From NCBI GenBank assembly GCA_003168295.1, contig PMST01000131.1, forward strand, positions 2,462 to 14,081: a DNA stretch of 11,620 nt, read 5' to 3'. Below the pieces are notes generated by a model. The model was not told where the DNA came from. It saw only the letters and a list, made by a program, of their open reading frames with translations, and did not search any database. The DNA is from Actinomycetota bacterium (GTDB lineage Bacteria > Actinomycetota > Actinomycetes > Streptosporangiales > Streptosporangiaceae). Both the position numbers and the translations under genes were made by a program. Below, piece after piece: positions 7,609 to 11,620 of the stretch. Numbering within the stretch: the stretch's first letter is position 1; every line of letters begins with the position of its first letter.

Positions 7609-7881
7609 CGCAAACTCCCGTTTACGTCATTACAAATTGAAATATATTACTTACTGTAAGGGATCTATTACAGAGAGTCATCATTGCGCTTCCAGGGCAC
7701 GGGTTGGCGCATCTCACAGGTGATGTTTCACCGTCAATACCACAGGACACCAGAGTAAGCCATCGTTGTCCCGCAGGCCCCGCACTCGGTCGGCGCGTCA
7801 TGTGTTCGGCAGACATGTCCCACTCATCTCACTACGACACGAAGGCAACTCGGGGGGTATTTGGTGACGTGAGTCTCAACT

Positions 7882-7898
7882 GTGACGATGATCGTTAC
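7882..7898. repeat. 17-bp imperfect palindrome, operator-like
   Basis: GTGACGAT-G-ATCGTTAC: two eight-base arms with a single mismatch around a one-base centre. Size and symmetry suit a site for a dimeric regulator. GTGACG also occurs 18 bases away at 7864-7869. No known regulator could be assigned. Confidence 0.35.
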
Positions 7899-7960
7899 CT
7901 GCCCCAGCGAGGCTTACACTTGACATTTGCGCCATTTCGGACTTTAGGCAGCTTTCATAC

Positions 7961-7990
7961 CTTATATAGCTATTTGCGCGGTCGAGGCAA
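7961..7990 (-). promoter_or_regulatory. Second candidate minus-strand promoter in the mihF upstream region
   Basis: TTGCCT (7990-7985), an 18-base spacer, then TATAAG (7966-7961) inside an AT-rich run. The -35 word is the same as in the proposed mihF promoter. A transcript from here would have either a leader of about 420 bases before mihF or be a separate small RNA. Weak evidence because AT-rich DNA yields such matches by chance. Confidence 0.22.
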
Positions 7991-8050
7991 GTATCGGCCA
8001 CCTTAGTGGTGTTGATGCTCGTTTGCGTCCGTTGGGCTCCAGGACATCAT

Positions 8051-8086
8051 ACTCTTTGGGTGAGCTAAGAGTGACCCCAGGTCACT
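8051..8086 (-). terminator. Overlapping inverted repeats downstream of pyrF
   Basis: One hairpin is AGTGACC-TGG-GGTCACT (8086-8070 on the minus strand, seven pairs, three-base loop). The other pairs ACTCTT (8072-8067 as read on the minus strand) with AAGAGT (8056-8051) across ten bases. They share bases 8070-8072, so both cannot form fully at once. They lie about 100 bases beyond the pyrF stop and may end the pyr transcript. No U-run follows. Confidence 0.35.
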
Positions 8087-8101
8087 AGATGGCCGGACGG
8101 A

Positions 8102-8145
8102 TTCTGGCGGCCCCAGGTTCCGGTTCTGGCGGCCCCAGGTTCCGG
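8102..8145. repeat. Tandem duplication of a 22-bp unit
   Basis: Two exact, directly adjacent copies of a 22-base unit (8102-8123 and 8124-8145). Each starts TTCTGGCGG, has the core GGCCCCAGG and ends GTTCCGG. The CCCCAGGT core also appears once more at 8075-8082 inside the neighbouring hairpin. The repeat lies 36 bases downstream of the pyrF stop. Confidence 0.9.
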
Positions 8146-8146
8146 C

Positions 8147-8166
8147 GGCCCGGATGCTAGCGGGCC
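8147..8166 (-). terminator. Short GC hairpin after pyrF
   Basis: GGCCCG (8147-8152) pairs with CGGGCC (8161-8166) across an eight-base loop, about 15 bases after the pyrF stop. It has only six pairs and no U-run, so it is a weak terminator candidate by itself, but it stands first in the series of inverted repeats here. Confidence 0.3.
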
Positions 8167-8180
8167 CGGACCTGCGCCGG

Positions 8181-8885
8181 TCACCGCATGGCGCCGAGCC
8201 GGCGCAGTGACGCCGCGATGGCCGCCGCCGCGGCGCCCGGATCTGAGGCCCTGGTGATCGGCCGGCCGATCACCAGCAGGTCCGCTCCGGCCAGCAGGGC
8301 TTCCTCCGGGGTGGCCACCCGCGCCTGGTCGTTGACCTCGCTGCCGGCCGGACGGACCCCCGGAGTGATGAGTGTCACATCCGGGCCTACCTCAGACCGG
8401 ACGGCGGAGACCTCGCGCGGCGAGCAGACCAGCCCCTGGGCGCCCGCCGCCACCGAAAGCGATGCCAGCCGCAGGACCGCATCGGGCACCGGGCCGGCCA
8501 TCCCGATCCGGCCCAGGTCGTCGTCCCCGAGCGAGGTCAAGATGGTGACCGCCGCCACCATCGTGTCCGGCGCCGACTCGACAGCCGCGCGGACCATGTC
8601 CGTGCCGCCCGCCGCATGGACGGTGAGCACGTCAGGCCGCAGCCGGGCCACCGCCCGGACCGCCCCGGCCACCGTGGCCGGGATGTCGTGCAGCTTCAGG
8701 TCGAGAAAGACCGACACCCGGCTCGCGCCCCGCACGGTGGCCACCACCTGCGGACCATAGCGCAGATAGAGCTCGAGTCCGACTTTGACCGTGCTGGCGT
8801 GCGGGGTCACCATCGCCGCCCACCGCGCTGCCGTCTCCAGGTCAGGCGCGTCGAGCGCGACCGCCAACGGCGCCGGCTTGGCCAC
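8181..8885 (-). CDS. pyrF: Orotidine 5'-phosphate decarboxylase, group I
   Basis: Converts OMP to UMP, the last step of de novo UMP synthesis. From the GTG at 8885 the product has 234 residues, the normal size for the short group I family. Key elements are Asp12 in LAVALDAPD, Lys34 in VKVGLE, the catalytic DLKLHD (62-67) followed by IPATV, and the phosphate-binding TLITPGVRP (181-189) and VIGRPIT (215-221). The frame remains open up to an ATG at 8942, but GAGGGAG at 8897-8891 sits five bases before 8885 and relatives begin close to AVALD. An ATG at 8921 with GGAAAG upstream is a second possibility. It lies 65 bases after pyrD (29 for the alternative) and is the last gene of the pyr cluster. 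Confidence 0.95.
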   Translation of the reverse strand: MAKPAPLAVALDAPDLETAARWAAMVTPHASTVKVGLELYLRYGPQVVATVRGASRVSVFLDLKLHDIPATVAGAVRAVARLRPDVLTVHAAGGTDMVRAAVESAPDTMVAAVTILTSLGDDDLGRIGMAGPVPDAVLRLASLSVAAGAQGLVCSPREVSAVRSEVGPDVTLITPGVRPAGSEVNDQARVATPEEALLAGADLLVIGRPITRASDPGAAAAAIAASLRRLGAMR

Positions 8886-8890
8886 AGTCA

Positions 8891-8897
8891 CTCCCTC
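8891..8897 (-). promoter_or_regulatory. Shine-Dalgarno sequence favouring the GTG start of pyrF
   Basis: GAGGGAG on the minus strand, five bases before GTG at 8885. It is stronger than the GGAAAG before the ATG at 8921, and nothing similar precedes the ATG at 8942. Confidence 0.6.
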
Positions 8898-8950
8898 GAT
8901 TGATCGTTCAACTCCGGACATGACGCTTTCCACTGCCTTCATCTTGCCAT

Positions 8951-9904
8951 CTAGGTCCGACCCGCGAGGCCACGCGGGAACCGGCCATGAGCTTGGCCGA
9001 CGACATCGGCGGCCCGGTCGACGCTCAGTACCGCCAGTTCCTCTTCCAGTTCCCTCAGCACGCGCGTACAGGCCGCGGGGTCGTGCATGATCTCCGTCCC
9101 CACCGCGATCATGGAGGCGCCCGCGAGCAGCAGCTCAAGCGCGTCCCGGCCGGTGCGCACGCCGCCCATCCCGATGATCGGCACGCTGGGGAACGCGGCC
9201 CGAACCTGCCAGATACACCACACCGCGACCGGCCTGATCGCGGGCCCGGACAGCCCGCCGTACGTGCCGGCCAGCGCCGGACGCATGGTGCCGGGGTCGA
9301 TGGCCATGCCGGCCAGCGTGTTGATCAGCGACAGCCCGTCCGCGCCCGCGGCAACACAGGCACCGGCCACCGCCACCAGGTCGGTGACGCCGGGCGCGAG
9401 CTTAGCGAAGACGGGGATGTCGTATCTGGCGCTGGCCCGCACCGCGGTGACCACGCCCCCGGCCCGCTGCGGGTCAAGAGCGAACAGGCGTCCGGTGTCT
9501 TCCGCGTTGGGACACGAGAGGTTGATCTCGATCGCCGTCACGCCGGCCGTGTCGGACAGCCTGGCCGCCAGTTCGGCGTACTCGCGCACGGTCTGGCCGG
9601 CGATGGAGACCACCACGCGCGCGCCGCGCGACAGCAGCCAAGGCAGGTCGCGCTGCAGGAACGCGTCAATGCCCGGACCTTGCAAGCCCACCGAGTTGAG
9701 CATGCCGCTGGGCGTCTCGGTCAGCCGGGGCGAGGGATTGCCGGTGTGGGGCTCTGCCATGATCGACTTGCTGATCAGCGCCCCGACCCTGGCGACATCG
9801 ATGAACTGGGCCAGCTCGCGGCCTGCACCCGCACAGCCCGACGCGGTGAGCACCAGGTTCGGCAGCTCGACCTGACCGATCCTGGTCCGCATGTCAACCG
9901 GCAT
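8951..9904 (-). CDS. pyrD: Dihydroorotate dehydrogenase, class 1B catalytic subunit
   Basis: FMN enzyme that oxidises dihydroorotate to orotate. The 317-residue TIM-barrel protein has NLSCPN (128-133) with Cys131 as the catalytic base, as in class 1 soluble enzymes; class 2 quinone-linked enzymes use Ser and carry an N-terminal membrane extension, absent here. Other FMN and substrate elements are TASGCAG (20-26), SKS (45-47), NSVGLQGPG (70-78) and GMGGVRTGRDALELL (245-259). With pyrK next door, it forms the heterotetramer that passes electrons to NAD. ATG at 9904 has GGAAAG eight bases upstream and overlaps the end of pyrK by 11 bases. ATG at 9892, one base after the pyrK stop, is an alternative without a ribosome site. 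Confidence 0.96.
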   Translation of the reverse strand: MPVDMRTRIGQVELPNLVLTASGCAGAGRELAQFIDVARVGALISKSIMAEPHTGNPSPRLTETPSGMLNSVGLQGPGIDAFLQRDLPWLLSRGARVVVSIAGQTVREYAELAARLSDTAGVTAIEINLSCPNAEDTGRLFALDPQRAGGVVTAVRASARYDIPVFAKLAPGVTDLVAVAGACVAAGADGLSLINTLAGMAIDPGTMRPALAGTYGGLSGPAIRPVAVWCIWQVRAAFPSVPIIGMGGVRTGRDALELLLAGASMIAVGTEIMHDPAACTRVLRELEEELAVLSVDRAADVVGQAHGRFPRGLAGRT

Positions 9905-10772
9905 GGGTGTGTCTTTCCGGGCCAGCACCAGCCCAGCCGGGGGCGCCTAGGGCGTCGAAGGGGATGGTGCCCATGTCGTCCCAGCGGATCAGGTCACCGC
10001 GGAACACCGGACCGTCCACGCAGGAGCGCACCATCCGGGTGACCCCGTCGGTGCCCGTGACCGGCAGCACGCATCCCATGCACACGCCGGTCCCGCAGGC
10101 CATGGGTACGTCTACCGACGCCTGGACCGGGATCGCGTACCTGTTCGCGATCGCCGTCACCTCCCGCAGCACGGACACCGGCGCAGACGCGTAGATCACG
10201 TCGGTGCGCGCCTCGCGGATGATCTGCTCGAGCAGCAGCGTGACCGGGCCGCGGGCGCCGAACGAGCCGTCGGACGTGGCGACCGCGGCGGAACGGCCAT
10301 TTCGCCGGGCGGTCAGCGCGCCGAAGACGCGGTCCGCGCTCTGGGCACCGAGCAGGTAGTCGATGCTGCACCCGCGCTCCTTGAGCCGCGCGGCCAGCGC
10401 GAACAGCGGCGCGCTGCCGTAGCCGACCCCGAGCAGCAGGCAACTCGACGGGTCCTTGGGCAACGGGAAGGGCCTGCCCAGCGGTCCGACCGTGTCAAGC
10501 ACATCCCGGGCGTGCAGCGTGGCCAGCCAGCGTGTCCCCGGCCCGCTGGCATCGAACACGAACTCCACCGTGCCGCCGTGATCGGGCCGCACGTCGTGCA
10601 CGGCGAAGGCCCGCCGCCCGAGCATGGAGGTCTCAGGACCGCCGACCGCGACCGTGAGGAACTGGCCGGGCCTGAACTTGGTCGCGATCGCGGGGGCGAC
10701 CAGCGTCAGGGCATGGTACGCGTCGACGCGCCGCAAGGTCAGCACGGTACCGCGGATCTGGACGGGCGCCAT
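9894..10772 (-). CDS. pyrK: Dihydroorotate dehydrogenase electron transfer subunit
   Basis: Iron-sulfur flavoprotein that takes electrons from PyrD and passes them through a [2Fe-2S] cluster and FAD to NAD. The 292-residue product belongs to the ferredoxin-reductase family. It has an FAD-binding barrel (FRPGQFLTVAV at 33-43, RRAFAVHD at 53-60), an NAD-binding glycine motif (GVGYGSAPL at 115-123), and four C-terminal cysteines, Cys226, Cys231, Cys234 and Cys251, in ACGTGVCMGC...RSC, the expected cluster ligands. ATG at 10772 is chosen; GGTGGG stands nine bases upstream, and the frame's earlier TTG at 10781 has no ribosome site. It is 15 bases after carB and overlaps pyrD. The C-terminal tail after about residue 265 is Gly/Ala-rich and variable. 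Confidence 0.95.
   Translation of the reverse strand: MAPVQIRGTVLTLRRVDAYHALTLVAPAIATKFRPGQFLTVAVGGPETSMLGRRAFAVHDVRPDHGGTVEFVFDASGPGTRWLATLHARDVLDTVGPLGRPFPLPKDPSSCLLLGVGYGSAPLFALAARLKERGCSIDYLLGAQSADRVFGALTARRNGRSAAVATSDGSFGARGPVTLLLEQIIREARTDVIYASAPVSVLREVTAIANRYAIPVQASVDVPMACGTGVCMGCVLPVTGTDGVTRMVRSCVDGPVFRGDLIRWDDMGTIPFDALGAPGWAGAGPERHTHAG
9913..9918 (-). promoter_or_regulatory. Shine-Dalgarno sequence for pyrD inside pyrK
   Basis: GGAAAG on the minus strand, eight bases before ATG at 9904. It lies within the last codons of pyrK and supports an overlapping start over the ATG at 9892. Confidence 0.5.
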
Positions 10773-10787
10773 CGGCCTCAACCCACC

Positions 10788-11620
10788 CTACCCGCGAGAC
10801 GCGCGGCCGAGCAGCGCGGCGTGCTCCTGCAGCGACCGCACACCCACCTCACCGCGGATAGTGGCCTCGATCCCGTGCACGGCGGCGGCCAGGCCGGCGA
10901 CCGTGGTGACACAGGGTATGCCGCGGCGGACGGCGGCGGTGCGGATCTCATAGCCGTCAAGGCGCGGCCCTGACTGTCCAGGGCTGCCGAACGGCGTATT
11001 CACGATCAGGTCCACCTCGCCTGCGAGGATCCGCGTCACCACGGTCGGCTCACCGGAAGGCCCGGGACCGTCTCCGTGCTTTCGCACGATCTTGGCACGA
11101 ACCCCGTTACGGCGCAGCACCTCCGCCGTTCCCTCCGTAGCCCAGATCTCGAAGCCCAGGTCGGCCAGGCGCTTAACCGGAAATATCATCGACCGCTTGT
11201 CGCGGTTGGCGACCGAAACGAACGCCCGTCCCTTCACCGGCAGCGACCCGTAGACCGCAGCCTGGGCCTTCGCGTAGGCCGTGCCGAACACGGCGTCGAT
11301 CCCCATCACTTCACCGGTCGAGCGCATCTCAGGGCCGAGCACCGTGTCCACGCCCTGCCCGGTCAGGTCACGGAACCGCCCGAACGGCAGCACCGCTTCC
11401 TTGACCGCGACCGGCGCGTCCAGCGGCATGCGGCCCCCGTCGACGGCGGCCAGCATCCCTTCCGCGCGCAGCGCGGCAATGGTACTGCCCAGCATGATCC
11501 GGGCCGCCGCCTTAGCCAGCGGCACCGCCGTGGCCTTGGAGACGAACGGCACCGTACGCGAGGCCCGCGGGTTGGCCTCGAGCACGTACAGGACTCCCCC
11601 GGCCATCGCGTACTGCACGT
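10788..11620 (-). CDS. carB: Carbamoyl-phosphate synthase large subunit, C-terminal part (cut by the window edge)
   Basis: The large subunit makes carbamoyl phosphate from bicarbonate, ATP and ammonia supplied by CarA, feeding pyrimidine and arginine synthesis. About 277 C-terminal residues of a protein of roughly 1,100 are visible; the reading frame is open to the window edge. The fragment begins near the end of the second ATP-grasp domain, with [19 protein letters not shown] (15 residues in), and continues to the allosteric MGS-like domain ([14 protein letters not shown], then [16 protein letters not shown] and DLIVNTPFG). That domain binds UMP and ornithine in E. coli, so feedback control is plausible here. 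It ends at TAG 15 bases before pyrK. It is not a separate gene starting at 11618; that GTG is an internal Val. Confidence 0.97.
   Translation of the reverse strand, partial: VQYAMAGGVLYVLEANPRASRTVPFVSKATAVPLAKAAARIMLGSTIAALRAEGMLAAVDGGRMPLDAPVAVKEAVLPFGRFRDLTGQGVDTVLGPEMRSTGEVMGIDAVFGTAYAKAQAAVYGSLPVKGRAFVSVANRDKRSMIFPVKRLADLGFEIWATEGTAEVLRRNGVRAKIVRKHGDGPGPSGEPTVVTRILAGEVDLIVNTPFGSPGQSGPRLDGYEIRTAAVRRGIPCVTTVAGLAAAVHGIEATIRGEVGVRSLQEHAALLGRASRG

Larger units (their letters stand above)
7545..8180. other. AT-rich intergenic region between pyrF and mihF
   Basis: About 640 bases with no convincing gene. Base composition is quite unlike the flanks: in 7621-7660 only 9 of 40 bases are G or C. 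The region holds, from the pyrF side, a hairpin (8147-8166), a 22-base tandem repeat (8102-8145), two overlapping inverted repeats (8051-8086), a candidate promoter (7961-7990), an imperfect palindrome (7882-7898), small inverted repeats at 7719-7732 (GGTGA-TGTT-TCACC), 7650-7660 (CTTAC-T-GTAAG) and 7654-7673 (CTGTAA-N8-TTACAG), and the proposed mihF promoter. Short open frames here have poor third-position GC and no family resemblance. The likeliest role is the end of the pyr transcript plus a long regulatory region for mihF; a small RNA is possible. Confidence 0.6.

Noticed and set aside
7622..7816. 64-codon minus-strand frame upstream of mihF
   Set aside because: Has an ATG with a weak GAGTGGG upstream, but codon use is far from that of the neighbouring genes and the end lies in an AT-rich tract; no resemblance to a known protein.
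7920..7950. Plus-strand promoter at the perfect TTGACA (7920-7925)
   Set aside because: No TAnnnT -10 at 16-19 bases, and no plus-strand gene downstream.
7704..8006. 100-codon plus-strand frame in the mihF upstream region
   Set aside because: TTG start without a ribosome site, mixed third-position composition, no family resemblance, and it runs through several palindromes.
8003..8050. 15-residue minus-strand frame (MMSWSPTDANEHQHH) as a leader peptide
   Set aside because: No adequate ribosome site, no codon run linked to a regulatory amino acid, and no adjacent attenuator that would use it.
7545..8180. tRNA or CRISPR in the intergenic region
   Set aside because: No T-loop GGTTCGA-type box or acceptor pairing, and the only repeat is a two-copy tandem unit without spacers.
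8987..10042. 351-codon plus-strand frame opposite pyrD
   Set aside because: Antisense shadow; Arg/Gly/His-rich with no domain.

Overview
The window is a stretch of very GC-rich actinobacterial chromosome. Every supported gene lies on the minus strand, so the genes are transcribed from high to low coordinates. The order carB-pyrK-pyrD-pyrF / mihF-gmk-rpoZ-coaBC-metK-priA-def-fmt-(rsmB) is the conserved actinomycete housekeeping neighbourhood. GTG and TTG starts, the actinobacteria-only mihF, and a PriA without recognisable ATPase motifs all fit. The group I PyrF and the class 1B PyrD/PyrK pair suggest a lineage outside Streptomyces and Mycobacterium, perhaps Streptosporangiales-like. That placement is an inference from memory and was not computed.

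Right-hand block (11620 down to 8181): the distal part of a de novo pyrimidine operon. It holds the 3' end of carB (carbamoyl phosphate), pyrK and pyrD (NAD-linked dihydroorotate oxidation) and pyrF (OMP to UMP). The genes are closely packed; pyrK and pyrD overlap. pyrF is followed by several inverted repeats and a 22-bp unit repeated twice in tandem, probably the end of the transcript.

Centre (about 8180 down to 7545): some 640 bp without a convincing gene and much richer in A+T than the rest. It carries hairpins, an operator-like palindrome and two candidate minus-strand promoters ahead of mihF. This is the least ordinary part of the window.

Left-hand block (7531 down to 1): mihF (nucleoid protein), gmk (GMP to GDP), rpoZ (RNA polymerase omega), coaBC (coenzyme A synthesis) and metK (S-adenosylmethionine), then a strong hairpin directly after the metK stop. 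Next come priA (replication restart), def and fmt (removal and addition of the formyl group of initiator Met) and the first codons of a gene in the usual position of rsmB. The genes thus link nucleotide supply, transcription, cofactor supply and translation start.

Several starts were moved from the longest open frame to a position supported by a Shine-Dalgarno sequence or by family alignment (def, metK, rpoZ, gmk, pyrF, pyrD, pyrK). I found no mobile element, CRISPR array, tRNA, rRNA, or convincing undescribed system.
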